Shown here piece by piece: positions 15,506 through 25,591 of a stretch of DNA of 40,723 nucleotides (its first letter is position 1; each line of letters opens with the position of its first letter). Source of the DNA: Roseburia sp. Lineage in GTDB: Bacteria > Bacillota > Clostridia > Lachnospirales > Lachnospiraceae. Where the stretch lies: the NCBI GenBank assembly GCA_023664725.1, contig JAMPFA010000013.1, positions 1-40,723 on the forward strand. Direction: 5' to 3'. The notes beneath the pieces are model-generated. The model ran no database searches. It was given only the letters and a program-made list of their open reading frames with translations, and had not been told where the DNA came from. The translations under genes were made by a program, and so were the position numbers.

Positions 15506-17503
15506 ATGAATGCAAAGGCAAGAATCGAAGAGTTGAAAAAACAGATTGAGTATCACAGTAATCTCTATTACAATGAAGATAGCCCGGAGATTTTAGATTA
15601 TGAATTTGACAAAATGATGCAGGAATTAAAAAAACTGGAACAGGAAAATCCTGAGCTGGCAAAAGAGGATTCCCCCACAAAGCGGGTAGGAGGGAAGGCA
15701 AAGCGGGAGGCGGGGGTTTTAGTCCGCCACAATGTGCCCATGCTAAGCCTTCAGGATGTGTTTTCCAAGGAGGAAGTGCTGCACTTTGTGGAGGAGATGC
15801 GGGAACAGTTAGAAGAGCCGGAGTTTGTGGTGGAATACAAAATTGACGGCCTTTCCATGGCTCTGCGCTATGAGAACGGAGAATTGCGCCTTGCAGAGAC
15901 CAGGGGGGACGGCATAAATTTCGGGGAGGATGTCACCGAAAATGCCAGAGTGATTTCCGATGTGAAGCAGTATCTTTTGGATAAACCGGAGTACCTGGAA
16001 ATCCGGGGGGAAGTCTACATGAAAAATGCGGACTTTGATGCGGTAAATGAAAATCAGGAGCTTTTAGGAAAGAAGCCATTTGCCAATCCCAGAAACTGTG
16101 CGGCTGGAACGCTTCGCCAGCTGGACAGCGGCGTCACAAAAGAGAGAAAGCTCTCTATGTTTATCTTTAACATTCAGCAGGTGCGGGGGATTGAATTTGA
16201 AACCCACACGGAAGGGTATGCATTTTTGAAACGGCAGGGGATTCCGGTGATAGACGATTACCGGATCTGCAGGATGGGGGAAGAAGTCTGGGAGGCCATT
16301 GAAGCCATCGGGGAAAACCGGGGCAGCCTGGGATATGACATTGATGGTGCGGTGGTAAAGTTGAACCGTTACAGTGACAGGGAAAAGCTGGGAGCCACCT
16401 CAAAAGTTCCCAGGTGGGCAGTTGCCTACAAGTATCCCCCGGAGGAGAAAGAGTCTGTGATCAGAGACATTGAGCTCTCTGTGGGGAGGACAGGCAGGAT
16501 TACTCCTACGGCGGTCTTTGATCCGGTGAGGCTCTGCGGCACTTCCGTCTCCAGGGCAACTCTTCACAACCAGGATTTTATCGATGATCTGGATGTGGGC
16601 ATTGGGGATACGGTTTTCGTGTATAAATCCGGTGAGATCATTCCAAAGATCAAGGAAGTGAAAAAAGAAAAACGCCCCTTGGACTGGGTAAAATTTCAGA
16701 TTCCAAAGGTCTGTCCTGTCTGCGGCGCAGCGGCTGTCAGGGAAAAAGAGACAGCAGACATCCGCTGCAGCGGCACGAATTGCCCGGCACAGTTGGAGCG
16801 GCATATCATAAACTTTGTGGGCAGGGATGCCATGGATATCAAAGGCTTTGGCACAGTCTACATTGAGGAACTGGTGCGAAATGGCTATATCAAAGGCATT
16901 GCGGATATCTATCACCTTAAGGACCACAGGGAAAAAATGATTGAGGAGGGTCTGATTGGAAAAGAGAAAAATACCGATAAATTATTAGACAATATAGAAA
17001 AGTCCAAAGAAAATGACGCCTACAAGCTTTTGACCGGATTTGGGATCCCCAATGTGGGAAAAGCGGCTGCAAGAACTATTATGCGTCATTTTAAGACAAT
17101 AGATGCGGTGGCCATTGCGGATGTGGAAGAACTGCAGAGGGTCAACGATGTGGGAGAAGTCTCCGCAGAGTGTATCCGGAAGTTTTTTGACAACGAGGAG
17201 AACAAGAAGCTCCTGATAAGCCTGAAAGAGTCCGGGCTTAACATGGAATGCTTAGAACAGCAGGGGGAAGATGACCGATTTGCAGGGCTTACCTTTGTCA
17301 TCACAGGCACTCTTCCAGGTATGGACCGAAAAGAGGCGGCGGGGCTGATCGAAAAATTCGGCGGGAAAGTCACCGGTTCCGTCTCCAAAAAGACAAACTA
17401 TCTTCTGGCAGGGGAAAATGCGGGAAGCAAGCTGACAAAGGCAGCAGAGCTTGGAACAACGGTGATCTCCGAGGAAGATCTGATAAAAATGACAGAAGAA
17501 TAA
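15506..17503 (+). CDS. ligA: NAD-dependent DNA ligase LigA
   Basis: A 665-residue ligase, full family length. ATG 15506 is chosen because AGGAGGTG lies 11 bases upstream; a GTG at 15446 in the same frame adds 20 unrelated residues. LigA seals nicks in replication and repair using NAD. Domains in order: Ia helical (residues 1-70, with YYNEDSPEILDYEFD), adenylation domain with Lys112 in EYKIDGLSM, OB fold, a four-cysteine zinc finger (CPVC near 405 and CSGTNCPAQ near 425), helix-hairpin-helix repeats (GFGIPNVGKAAARTI) and a C-terminal BRCT domain (FAGLTFVITGTLPGMDRKEA). It is complete with all catalytic parts. Confidence 0.98.
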   Translation: MNAKARIEELKKQIEYHSNLYYNEDSPEILDYEFDKMMQELKKLEQENPELAKEDSPTKRVGGKAKREAGVLVRHNVPMLSLQDVFSKEEVLHFVEEMREQLEEPEFVVEYKIDGLSMALRYENGELRLAETRGDGINFGEDVTENARVISDVKQYLLDKPEYLEIRGEVYMKNADFDAVNENQELLGKKPFANPRNCAAGTLRQLDSGVTKERKLSMFIFNIQQVRGIEFETHTEGYAFLKRQGIPVIDDYRICRMGEEVWEAIEAIGENRGSLGYDIDGAVVKLNRYSDREKLGATSKVPRWAVAYKYPPEEKESVIRDIELSVGRTGRITPTAVFDPVRLCGTSVSRATLHNQDFIDDLDVGIGDTVFVYKSGEIIPKIKEVKKEKRPLDWVKFQIPKVCPVCGAAAVREKETADIRCSGTNCPAQLERHIINFVGRDAMDIKGFGTVYIEELVRNGYIKGIADIYHLKDHREKMIEEGLIGKEKNTDKLLDNIEKSKENDAYKLLTGFGIPNVGKAAARTIMRHFKTIDAVAIADVEELQRVNDVGEVSAECIRKFFDNEENKKLLISLKESGLNMECLEQQGEDDRFAGLTFVITGTLPGMDRKEAAGLIEKFGGKVTGSVSKKTNYLLAGENAGSKLTKAAELGTTVISEEDLIKMTEE

Positions 17504-17521
17504 TAGAAAGAAGGCGTTATT

Positions 17522-18454
17522 ATGCCAATATGTGTACAGGGCGATCTGCCTGCAAAAGAGATATTAGAAAAAGAAAATATATTTACCATGGACGAACACC
17601 GTGCCATGCACCAGGACATCCGTCCCATCAGCATAGCAGTTTTAAATTTGATGCCCTTAAAAGAAGATACGGAGCTACAGCTTTTGCGATCCCTCTCCAA
17701 CACGCCACTGCAGGTGGATATTACTTTTTTGACAGTGACCAGCCATGAGTCCAAAAACACCTCCATGAGTCACTTGAACAAATTTTACTTGACTTTTGAG
17801 GATGTAAAAACCCAGCGGTTTGACGGGTTGATCATCACCGGCGCCCCGGTGGAGCTGATGGAATTTGAAGAGGTGGATTACTGGAAGGAAGTCTGTACCA
17901 TTATGGAGTGGAGCAAAACCCATGTGACATCAACTCTGTACCTCTGCTGGGGAGCACAGGCAGGGCTTTACTACCATTACGGCATACAGAAGCATATATT
18001 GGAGAAAAAAGTTTTTGGCATTTTTCCCCACCATGTGAAAAACAGGAAAGTCCCCCTGGTCCGGGGGTTTGATGATGTGTTTTTTGCACCTCATTCCAGA
18101 AATACGGCAATCTTTACAGAGGATATAGAGAAAGTAAAAGATCTGACGATTCTGGCACAGTCTGACGAGGTTGGCGTGTTTCTTGTCATTGCAGATGAGG
18201 GAAGGAAAATTTTTGTCATGGGCCATCCGGAATATGACAGGCTGACTTTGGACAAGGAGTACAAGAGGGATCTTGCCAAGGGAATTGATATTGCATTGCC
18301 GAAAAATTATTACCCTGGGGATGATGGAGAACTGCGCCCGGAGCTTTTGTGGAGATCCCACGGCAATGCGCTTTACTCCAACTGGCTCAATTACTATGTG
18401 TACCAGCAGACACCCTACGAGTTTATCGACACTGCCAGGATTGTGGGAAAATAG
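17522..18454 (+). CDS. metA: Homoserine O-acyltransferase MetA (probably acetyl-specific)
   Basis: A 310-residue enzyme of the MetA family, which acylates homoserine in methionine biosynthesis. The nucleophile Cys142 is in TLYLCWGAQAGLYYHYG, and the C-terminal FVMGHPEYDRLTLDKEY region with His and Glu matches the rest of the catalytic set. Residue 111 is glutamate (ITGAPVELMEFEEVDYW). In the family, glutamate here is associated with acetyl-CoA use and glycine (as in E. coli) with succinyl-CoA use, so I infer homoserine O-acetyltransferase. The start lies 18 bases after ligA behind a weak GAAGGCG site, so co-transcription with ligA is likely. Confidence 0.95.
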   Translation: MPICVQGDLPAKEILEKENIFTMDEHRAMHQDIRPISIAVLNLMPLKEDTELQLLRSLSNTPLQVDITFLTVTSHESKNTSMSHLNKFYLTFEDVKTQRFDGLIITGAPVELMEFEEVDYWKEVCTIMEWSKTHVTSTLYLCWGAQAGLYYHYGIQKHILEKKVFGIFPHHVKNRKVPLVRGFDDVFFAPHSRNTAIFTEDIEKVKDLTILAQSDEVGVFLVIADEGRKIFVMGHPEYDRLTLDKEYKRDLAKGIDIALPKNYYPGDDGELRPELLWRSHGNALYSNWLNYYVYQQTPYEFIDTARIVGK

Positions 18455-18499
18455 CAGCGTATATTTTATCGTTGAGAAGAATAAAACAGGAGTGAGACT

Positions 18500-19312
18500 G
18501 TGAACGCATATTATATTATTGTATTGGATTTAGACGGGACTTTGACAAATTCAAAAAAAGTCATTACCCCAAAGACAAAAGACGCTTTAATGAAGGCTCA
18601 GTGTATGGGAAAGAAGATCGTGCTTGCCTCCGGCAGACCTACAGGCGGGGTGGTAGGTCTGGCGGACGAGCTTCGTCTGGATGTATTTGGAGGATATATT
18701 CTCTCCTTTAACGGGGGACATATTATCAATTATGCAGACGGTTCTGTGGTATATGACAAGACGGTTCCTGTGGAGCTGACAGAACCAATTTACAATGAGG
18801 CAATGGCTCTTGGGCTTCAGATTGTTACCTACAATGACAGTGAGATCATACTGGGAAGTGAGGGGGACAAATACACAGACCTGGAATCCTTTGTCAATCA
18901 TATGCCCATGCGAAAGGTGAAGGATTTTACAAAGGTGGTGGATTTTCCAGTAAATAAGTTTTTGCTGACGGGGGAGCCGGATCAGGTGCTTAAGGCTCAG
19001 GAACATATGCAGGAAAAATTTGGAGACAGCTTAAATATTTTCAGGTCAGAGCCGTATTTCCTGGAGATGATGCCCCAGTCTATTGACAAGGCCTACTCTC
19101 TTGGGATTCTTTTGGATTACATGAGGACGGACCGGACCCATATGATCTGCTGCGGGGACGGGTTTAACGACCGTTCCATGATACAGATGGCGGGGCTTGG
19201 CGTGGCCATGGCAAATGCCCAGGAGGAAGTGAAGGAGACGGCGGATTACATAACGAGATCCAATGATGAAGACGGAATTGCAGAGGTAGTCTGCAAGTTT
19301 ATGTTAGTGTAG
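18500..19312 (+). CDS. Cof-type HAD-family phosphatase
   Basis: A 270-residue haloacid-dehalogenase superfamily hydrolase with a GTG start behind AACAGGAGTGAG. HAD motif I is LDLDGTLTNSKK with nucleophile and acid aspartates, motif II is the ASGRPTGG segment, a lysine (motif III) lies near the NKFLLTG region, and motif IV is CCGDGFNDRSMIQMAGLGVAMANA. The cap between motifs II and III is the Cof (type IIB) form. These enzymes remove phosphate from small metabolites such as sugar phosphates, FMN or pyridoxal phosphate; the substrate here is unknown. The gene is 45 bases after metA and 9 bases before the chorismate mutase gene. Confidence 0.9.
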   Translation: MNAYYIIVLDLDGTLTNSKKVITPKTKDALMKAQCMGKKIVLASGRPTGGVVGLADELRLDVFGGYILSFNGGHIINYADGSVVYDKTVPVELTEPIYNEAMALGLQIVTYNDSEIILGSEGDKYTDLESFVNHMPMRKVKDFTKVVDFPVNKFLLTGEPDQVLKAQEHMQEKFGDSLNIFRSEPYFLEMMPQSIDKAYSLGILLDYMRTDRTHMICCGDGFNDRSMIQMAGLGVAMANAQEEVKETADYITRSNDEDGIAEVVCKFMLV

Positions 19313-19321
19313 GAGATTGAT

Positions 19322-19858
19322 ATGAGTTTAGATGAGATCAGGCAGGAGATCAATAGTATTGATACCCGGATGAAGGAACTTTTTTTAAAGCGGATGGAGT
19401 GTTCCAGGCAGGTGGCGGAGGAAAAAAAGAAAACCAAAGGCAGAGTCTATGTGCCGGAGAGGGAAGCGGAGATGGTTTCCAGAGGGCTTATGGATGTGCC
19501 GGAGAATAAAATGCCGGAGTATAAAATGTTGTTAAAACAGATCATTACTATCAGCAGAACATATCAGTACTCTCAGATGGGGCTGCCGGAGTATTTGCGA
19601 GAAACTTTGGATTTTCAGGGAGAGCTTTTGATCGGATTTTCCTGTAAGGAGGATTCGGATCAGCTGTCCGGGGCGGTTGTGGCATTAAAGATGGCAGGTA
19701 TTGTGATACAGGAGATACAGACAGAAAGACAGCAGGAGAAAACCATGTGCTGCCATATGAGGATTTTCGGTGATTTTAAATCGTCATTGGCAAAAGGAGC
19801 GGTATTGCAGATTTATGAAGAAAATGAAGATGTATCGGTACAAAAAATCTCAGAATAG
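19322..19858 (+). CDS. Chorismate mutase (AroQ type) with C-terminal extension
   Basis: A 178-residue protein whose first 85 residues form the all-helical AroQ chorismate mutase: LDEIRQEINSIDTRMKELFL, then the KRMECSRQVAEEKK helix with Arg and Lys for substrate binding, then VYVPEREAEMV. It would convert chorismate to prephenate, feeding phenylalanine and tyrosine synthesis. Residues about 90-178 are not part of the usual mutase; they have a mixed beta/alpha look (ELLIGFSCKEDSDQLSGAVV) and could be a small regulatory domain, which I do not recognise. The final 44 bases overlap the next gene, so the tail may be constrained in two frames. The DAHP synthase gene is nearby on the other strand. 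Confidence 0.82.
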   Translation: MSLDEIRQEINSIDTRMKELFLKRMECSRQVAEEKKKTKGRVYVPEREAEMVSRGLMDVPENKMPEYKMLLKQIITISRTYQYSQMGLPEYLRETLDFQGELLIGFSCKEDSDQLSGAVVALKMAGIVIQEIQTERQQEKTMCCHMRIFGDFKSSLAKGAVLQIYEENEDVSVQKISE

Positions 19859-22124
19859 CAGGGGCAGGAAAGCAGGAAGGAACCCGGCAGCTTTGTTCCT
19901 TTTGTTTTTGTGCCTTTCTCTCGGGCTGGCTTTTTTCAGTGTTCCAGCTTTCGGAGCACAGATGCGGGAAGATGCCGGGGAGACAGGGGCAGACCGGGAG
20001 CCTTTGAATATTTTGTATGGCAGCTTAGAGCCTTTCCAGGAGCTGGAACTGACGTTGGCGGAGATTGCGGCGGCGGAAGCGGAAAGTGAACGCCCGTCTT
20101 CCATTCCGAGAAAGACTCCTTTGACGCGAGCGGCAGATGAATGGGAAAAGTATGAGAGTACATATTATTATGATCATGAAAAGTTTACGGAGGCGCAGAA
20201 GGTCTTTTGGAACCAATTGGATGAACAGTGCAAAACCTTCCTCACAGGGACAGCAGACTTAAAATTCAGCAGTGACGGTACATGTCGTCTGGATGTGCTG
20301 ACCTATGCGGATCTGACTTATGAACAGGCGAGGCAGGTGTACCAGATGTTCCGCTATTCCAAGCCTCAGTATTATTTTTTGACCAATTCTTTCTATAAAA
20401 ACGAAGCGGAAAGCAAGTTTCAGCTCAGTGTTTTCCCTGAATTTGCAAAGGGGGCAGACCGGGCGGAGGCCAATGAAAAGATAAAATGTCAGATTGAAAA
20501 GATGCTTTCGGAGATCAATGAGGAGACGACGCCTCTTATGAAAGAGAAGGTGGCTCACGATCTGATCTGTGAAAAAGTAGGTTATGACTTGTACTTTGAC
20601 ACCATGGCAAAAAACAAATTTAACCAGACCATTTACAGTGTGCTGTGTACGGACACTACAGTCTGCGCTGGGTATTCCCAGACCATGATGCTTTTCATGA
20701 ACGCCTGCGGCATAGACTGTGCTGTGATGATCAGCGATTCCCATGCCTGGAATCTGGTGAATCTGGAAGGAACCTGGCATTATACGGATCTGACCTGGGA
20801 CGACCAGCAGGACAACTGGATCTACACCTACTTTAACAGAAGCAGAGAGGCAATCCATAGTATGGATGCGGTAAGCCATAGGGAGGAGGAATCCTGGGTT
20901 CCCTATCTTCCGAAAACTGTGGACGCTCCGGTAAAAAGGACGGCAAAGCCTTCCATAGAGCTGCAAAACGGTGAGATTATCATGACATCATACGGTTCTG
21001 ACATTTATTACACTGTAGATGAACAAACTCCGTTCCGGCGGAAAAGGGCAGCAAAGTATACGGCGCCCTTTGCAGCATTTCCGGGGATGCAGATTGTGGC
21101 AGTGGCTTATCAGGATGGATATTTTGAGAGCAGTCAGCTAAAAGCAGGTGTCTGCCAGGTGGATTTTGTGCTGGACGGAACATCTTACGGCACATCCTGT
21201 CTGATTTTGGAGGGGGCAAGAGTTACAGAGCCTGTTATGACACCTCCCGTGGGATATACATTTTCGGGGTGGTGTACAAACCCGGAATGCACCAATTTCT
21301 ATTCCTTTTACAGCCCTGTAAAGAGCAGTGTGACTCTCTACGGAAAATACCAGAAAATTCCGGCGCCACAGGAAGTTAAGCCGGAGAAAATCTGTCAGGT
21401 TTTATTTGATTCCTGCGGCGGAAGCGCCCTGGCGGCCCAGAGTATTAAGGAGGGCAGTCAGGCAGTACAGAAAACTCCGGTGAAAAAAGGCTACACTTTT
21501 GTGGGGTGGTATACCTCTAAGGATTACAGCAGTCCATATGATTTTTCCACAGGGGTGACAAGGGATATGGTGCTGTATGCAAAATGGAAGGCCAATACCT
21601 ACAAAGTTACTTACCAGGCAAACGGCGGTTATATCGGGAAAAAATCAGTGACGTCAAAAAAAGTGACTGTGACCTATGATAAGAAATACGGCAAACAGCC
21701 CAAGCCCAAGAGAAAAGGTTATGCATTTCTCGGATGGTACACAAAAAAGAGCAAGGGAAGCAGGATAGAGGATTCCCAGCTTGTAAAGATAACCGGGCAG
21801 AAGACATATTATGCCCAGTGGTCAAAGGTGAAGCCGAAAAAAGCGGAGATCTCCTCGGTGAAAAGCAAGGCGGCAGGGAAAGTCACGGTAAAAATAAAAA
21901 AAGCGGCCGGGGCAAGCGGGTACGAGATCCGTTATTCCCTGAAATCATCCATGCGTTCTGCAAAAAAAGTGAAGGTGAGCGGCACGGAGAAAACAATTTC
22001 CGGGTTGAAAAAAGGGAAGAAATATTATGTGCAGGTGCGGATGTACCAGAAAGAGTCCGTCAGCGGTAAAATTTCTTATGGGGCATGGAGCGGCAAACGC
22101 AGCGTTGCGGTAAAAAAGAAATAG
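19815..22124 (+). CDS. Secreted transglutaminase-like protein with InlB B-repeats
   Basis: A 769-residue exported protein. ATG 19815 is preferred: it gives a basic N-region and the hydrophobic core [18 protein letters not shown] ending at an AFGA-type cleavage site; AAAGGAG is 14 bases upstream. A transglutaminase core has Cys284 (TVCAGYSQ), His310 (DSHAWN) and Asp325 (HYTDLTWDD). Then comes a chitobiase C-terminal-like module ([16 protein letters not shown]). Three Listeria-Bacteroides (InlB) B-repeats follow, with [26 protein letters not shown] and [13 protein letters not shown]. The last module ([20 protein letters not shown]) is fibronectin type III-like. There is no LPXTG anchor, so the very basic tail may bind the wall. 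Role: likely surface protein processing or adhesion. It overlaps the chorismate mutase gene by 44 bases in another frame. Confidence 0.8.
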   Translation: MKKMKMYRYKKSQNSRGRKAGRNPAALFLLFLCLSLGLAFFSVPAFGAQMREDAGETGADREPLNILYGSLEPFQELELTLAEIAAAEAESERPSSIPRKTPLTRAADEWEKYESTYYYDHEKFTEAQKVFWNQLDEQCKTFLTGTADLKFSSDGTCRLDVLTYADLTYEQARQVYQMFRYSKPQYYFLTNSFYKNEAESKFQLSVFPEFAKGADRAEANEKIKCQIEKMLSEINEETTPLMKEKVAHDLICEKVGYDLYFDTMAKNKFNQTIYSVLCTDTTVCAGYSQTMMLFMNACGIDCAVMISDSHAWNLVNLEGTWHYTDLTWDDQQDNWIYTYFNRSREAIHSMDAVSHREEESWVPYLPKTVDAPVKRTAKPSIELQNGEIIMTSYGSDIYYTVDEQTPFRRKRAAKYTAPFAAFPGMQIVAVAYQDGYFESSQLKAGVCQVDFVLDGTSYGTSCLILEGARVTEPVMTPPVGYTFSGWCTNPECTNFYSFYSPVKSSVTLYGKYQKIPAPQEVKPEKICQVLFDSCGGSALAAQSIKEGSQAVQKTPVKKGYTFVGWYTSKDYSSPYDFSTGVTRDMVLYAKWKANTYKVTYQANGGYIGKKSVTSKKVTVTYDKKYGKQPKPKRKGYAFLGWYTKKSKGSRIEDSQLVKITGQKTYYAQWSKVKPKKAEISSVKSKAAGKVTVKIKKAAGASGYEIRYSLKSSMRSAKKVKVSGTEKTISGLKKGKKYYVQVRMYQKESVSGKISYGAWSGKRSVAVKKK

Positions 22125-22134
22125 GAGGAAGGCA

Positions 22135-24687
22135 ATGCAGTATAATATATATTTTGAACTGGCATCCATATCATATGTTATCGTACTGCTGATCTATTTG
22201 ATCATTCGATATCCCAATGCCTCCCGTGCAAATATCAAATTTCGCCATATGGTGTTCTGGGTTCTTATTGCCGATATTATGGATGTTGTCAGCGCATGTA
22301 CCATAAATCAGGGGGACAGGATCGATCCCGTGGCCAACACCCTCTGCAGTACGGTATATTTTGTCGCAGCCGCCATGGCGGCATACACCTATATGAGATA
22401 TCTGTATGCCCTGGTGGACCAGGATGACAAAAATGTGCGGTCCCTGCGGCTGAACAGCATTGTGTTTGTGGCATATCTCTTACTGATTGTGTTGAATATA
22501 TGGTTTGGTTACTTTTTCTATTTTGATCCTGCGGGGGCGTATCATCGCGGCGCCCTCTACATTGCCATATGTCTCGCACCCGGATATTTTATGATATTCA
22601 GCGAGTTCTATGTGATGTATTACCATAAGCGTCTGGAAAAGGAACAGTTTTTTACCACGTTTCTTTACGTTCTGATCATTCTTGCGGGAGAATTGATTCA
22701 GATTCTGTTTTTCCCGGACATTCTTTTGTGTATGTATGTGACATCTCTGGCAATTATGGCAATCCTGTTTTCCATCGAGACACCGGATTACCAGAAGCTT
22801 ACGGCCGCCATGAACAAGCTTGAGCAGGCCAGAAAAGAAGCGGATCAGGAGCGGGAGAAAGCCAATACCGCCAACCAGGCAAAATCAACCTTTCTGGCAA
22901 AAATGTCCCATGAGATCAGAACTCCCATCAACTCCATTATCGGCATGAATGAGATGGTGCTTCGGGAGTCTGAAAATTCGGATGTAAAAAAGTATGCCCA
23001 GGACATTAAGAGTTCCGCCCATTCTCTGCTCAGCATTATTAATGATATTTTAGATCTGTCAAAAATTGAATCCGGCAGGATGGAGATCCAGCCGGTAGAG
23101 TACGATGTGTGCAGCCTTTTGAATGATGTGGTCAATATGGTTGCCATCCGTGCAAAAGAAAAGGGATTGGAACTTATTGTGTCCGTCTCACCGTCTCTGC
23201 CCTCCGCACTGCTCGGGGATGATGTGCGGATTCGTCAGGTTTTGGTGAATCTGCTGAATAATGCGGTAAAATATACGAAAAAGGGAACTGTGACTCTCTC
23301 CCTGAAGGAAGAAACCAGTGGGGATGTGGGGAAACTTTTCGTTCAGATCAAAGATACCGGAGTGGGAATTTCCCAGGAAGACATCCCACGGCTGTTTCAG
23401 CTGTTTGAACGGTTAGGCGGGCCTGAAAACCGTGACATTGAGGGGACTGGGCTTGGGATGAGCATTACGGTAAATCTTTTACATCTTATGGGAAGTGAAC
23501 TGAAAGTGGAAAGTGTTCCCGGAGAGGGAAGCACATTTTCTTTTCTGTTGGAGCAGAAGATTGTAAACCCGGCCGGTATAGGAGATTTTCAGAGCAGAAT
23601 ACGCCAGACCCAAAAAGAGTATCACTATGATGTCCCTTTTCTTGCACCTAAGGTCAAAGTTTTAGTGGTGGATGACAATAGCTTAAACCGCAAAGTATTC
23701 CGGCATCTTTTAAAAAAGACACAGATCAGGATTACCGACGTGGAGAGCGGGGCGGAATGTCTGGAGGAAATGGCAAAAGAGAAATATGACTTGATCTTTC
23801 TCGACCATATGATGCCGGAAATGGATGGACTGGAAGTTTTGGAACGGTCAAAACATATGGCAGGTAATCTCTGCAAGGATACGCCCATCATCATGCTTAC
23901 GGCCAACGCTGTCGCCGGCGCAAGAGAAGAGTATCTTGAAATGGGATTTGACGCTTTTTTGTCAAAACCTATTTTTCCGGATAAATTGGTGGAATTGATC
24001 CGGGATATGCTGCCGGAGGAAAAGTTTTTGGAACAGGAGGAAGAGGCGGAAGAGAAAACCAGGGAGGAGAATCTTCCCCTGATCCCGGAGATCAACTGGG
24101 ACTATGCCCGTGGGCATTTCACCCAGGAGAACCTTCTTAAGGAAACACTGAAGGACTTTTACTATGCGCTGGGCAGTGACAGAAGAAAGGCCCAGGAACT
24201 GGAGCAGAGTATCGAGGAGGAAGGGGCTATGGAGGCTTACCGGATTATGGTACATGCCCTGAAAAGCACCTCTAAGATGATCGGGGATCTGTCTCTGTCA
24301 AATATTGCCAGGTGGCTGGAAAACGCAGCAGAGGAGAACAGTCCGGAAAAAATACATATGCTAAACCCCCTTTTGCTGGAGGAGATGGAGCGTCTTTACA
24401 GAGAATTGGAGGTATTTGCCCGGGGGGACAGGGAGAGATCAGAAGTGCCTTTAGAGCTGGTCACAAGACAGCTTCGCTTTCTCGCAGTGAGTTTGGATGA
24501 CAGGGATTATGATACAATGGATGCCATAATGGAGGAGATGGGGGGATATAGATTCCAGGGGAGCCTGAAAGAATCTATGGATGAGCTTTCCATGCAGGTA
24601 AGGAATCTTCAGATCGAAGGGGCGCTTGAAACAGTGGACAGGATTTTGACGGGTTTGTCTGTGGAAGAGGGAGGTAAAGAGACATGA
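22135..24687 (+). CDS. Hybrid histidine kinase with 7-TM sensor, receiver and Hpt domain
   Basis: An 850-residue sensor kinase. Residues 1-215 hold about seven hydrophobic helices, without a recognised periplasmic domain. A coiled linker (about 220-250) leads to a HisKA dimerisation domain with phospho-His259 in [15 protein letters not shown]. The ATPase domain has the N box [17 protein letters not shown] and glycine boxes DTGVGIS and GTGLGMSI. The receiver has Asp557 in [13 protein letters not shown]. The C-terminal Hpt domain has His707 in [15 protein letters not shown]. All steps of a His-Asp-His relay are thus present. The stop overlaps the next gene by four bases (ATGA), so the downstream receiver protein is the obvious final partner. 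It starts 10 bases past the secreted-protein gene. The signal is unknown. Confidence 0.92.
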   Translation: MQYNIYFELASISYVIVLLIYLIIRYPNASRANIKFRHMVFWVLIADIMDVVSACTINQGDRIDPVANTLCSTVYFVAAAMAAYTYMRYLYALVDQDDKNVRSLRLNSIVFVAYLLLIVLNIWFGYFFYFDPAGAYHRGALYIAICLAPGYFMIFSEFYVMYYHKRLEKEQFFTTFLYVLIILAGELIQILFFPDILLCMYVTSLAIMAILFSIETPDYQKLTAAMNKLEQARKEADQEREKANTANQAKSTFLAKMSHEIRTPINSIIGMNEMVLRESENSDVKKYAQDIKSSAHSLLSIINDILDLSKIESGRMEIQPVEYDVCSLLNDVVNMVAIRAKEKGLELIVSVSPSLPSALLGDDVRIRQVLVNLLNNAVKYTKKGTVTLSLKEETSGDVGKLFVQIKDTGVGISQEDIPRLFQLFERLGGPENRDIEGTGLGMSITVNLLHLMGSELKVESVPGEGSTFSFLLEQKIVNPAGIGDFQSRIRQTQKEYHYDVPFLAPKVKVLVVDDNSLNRKVFRHLLKKTQIRITDVESGAECLEEMAKEKYDLIFLDHMMPEMDGLEVLERSKHMAGNLCKDTPIIMLTANAVAGAREEYLEMGFDAFLSKPIFPDKLVELIRDMLPEEKFLEQEEEAEEKTREENLPLIPEINWDYARGHFTQENLLKETLKDFYYALGSDRRKAQELEQSIEEEGAMEAYRIMVHALKSTSKMIGDLSLSNIARWLENAAEENSPEKIHMLNPLLLEEMERLYRELEVFARGDRERSEVPLELVTRQLRFLAVSLDDRDYDTMDAIMEEMGGYRFQGSLKESMDELSMQVRNLQIEGALETVDRILTGLSVEEGGKET

Positions 24688-25469
24688 GATCAATTGTATA
24701 TGTGGCAAAAATCAATGTTGTGTCCCAGGGAATAAAAAGGTATTTGTCGGATTATTTTGAAATTGCCAGTACGGAGGAAAATACGGAGTCTGTGAAGGCG
24801 GCCATGGAGAAGAACAGGCCGGATCTGGTGCTGATCGGTCTGGAAGACGGGAATCTGTTTCAAAAGAGCATCATTTCAGAGCTGGCGGCTCATTATGGGA
24901 AAATCCCGGTTATCTGTCTTGGAACGAAAGAGGGATGGAAGAAGCTGGAGCTGAATGTGGAGGATGCGGGCAGTCAGTTTATGTTCTTATCCGATAAGGC
25001 AGAAAATGAGGAGCTTTTGAATAAAATCTGCCAGAGACTGGAGATAACGGTGGAACCAAAAGGACAGAAGAGAGATACGTCGGACAATGGGAAAAAGCAT
25101 CTTCTTTTGGTAGATGACAATGCCATTCAGCTCCGGTCCTTAAGGGGGATGTTTCAGGGGATTTACGACACGGATATGGCCACATCAGTAAAGGAGGCAA
25201 TACTCCTCATCGGAAAAAGGATCCCGGATCTCATCGTCCTGGATTATGAGATGCCGGTGCACAACGGAAAAGAGGCGCTGGAACTTTTGCGGAGCCGTGA
25301 GGAGACAAAGCATATTCCAGTCATAATCCTCACAGGGAAAAATAAGTCGAAGGATATCAAAGCGGTGCTTAGATTAAAGCCTGACGCATATCTGTTGAAA
25401 CCCATCACGAAGGAAAAAATGCTGAATGTGATCGAAGATATTTTTAACAGGCAGACAAAAAGTCATTAG
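24684..25469 (+). CDS. Response regulator with pseudo-receiver and receiver, no output domain
   Basis: A 261-residue protein, translationally coupled to the kinase. Residues 130-255 are a canonical receiver: [14 protein letters not shown] (acidic pocket), phospho-Asp187 in [13 protein letters not shown], Thr in VIILTGK, and Lys in YLLKPI. Residues 1-120 look like a second receiver fold ([20 protein letters not shown], then [12 protein letters not shown]), but the acceptor site appears displaced or lost (the expected LxxD reads LIGLED). There is no DNA-binding or enzymatic output, so it probably works by protein contact, like a CheY or Spo0F-type relay. The final phosphate acceptor of the kinase Hpt is the likely role. 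Confidence 0.85.
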   Translation: MRSIVYVAKINVVSQGIKRYLSDYFEIASTEENTESVKAAMEKNRPDLVLIGLEDGNLFQKSIISELAAHYGKIPVICLGTKEGWKKLELNVEDAGSQFMFLSDKAENEELLNKICQRLEITVEPKGQKRDTSDNGKKHLLLVDDNAIQLRSLRGMFQGIYDTDMATSVKEAILLIGKRIPDLIVLDYEMPVHNGKEALELLRSREETKHIPVIILTGKNKSKDIKAVLRLKPDAYLLKPITKEKMLNVIEDIFNRQTKSH

Positions 25470-25505
25470 CCAGTAAAATAATGGAAGACGAATTTTTCAA
25501 GCTTC

Positions 25506-25535
25506 AAATTTGCCGTTGCGATGGCAAAATTTTTT
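25506..25535 (+). terminator. Terminator after the response regulator
   Basis: AAATTTGCC and GGCAAAATTT pair around GTTGCGAT with one bulged A and end in a T-run. It overlaps the promoter of the next gene. Confidence 0.65.
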
Positions 25536-25544
25536 CGGTATAAT
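25516..25544 (+). promoter_or_regulatory. Promoter of the chemoreceptor gene
   Basis: TTGCGA at 25516-25521, a 17-base spacer, and a perfect TATAAT at 25539-25544. The -35 lies in the loop of the preceding terminator, so read-through and initiation would compete. Confidence 0.7.
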
Positions 25545-25591
25545 AGAAACAGGACTTTGTATTGAAATTTGGATTACATAAGGAGATAAGA

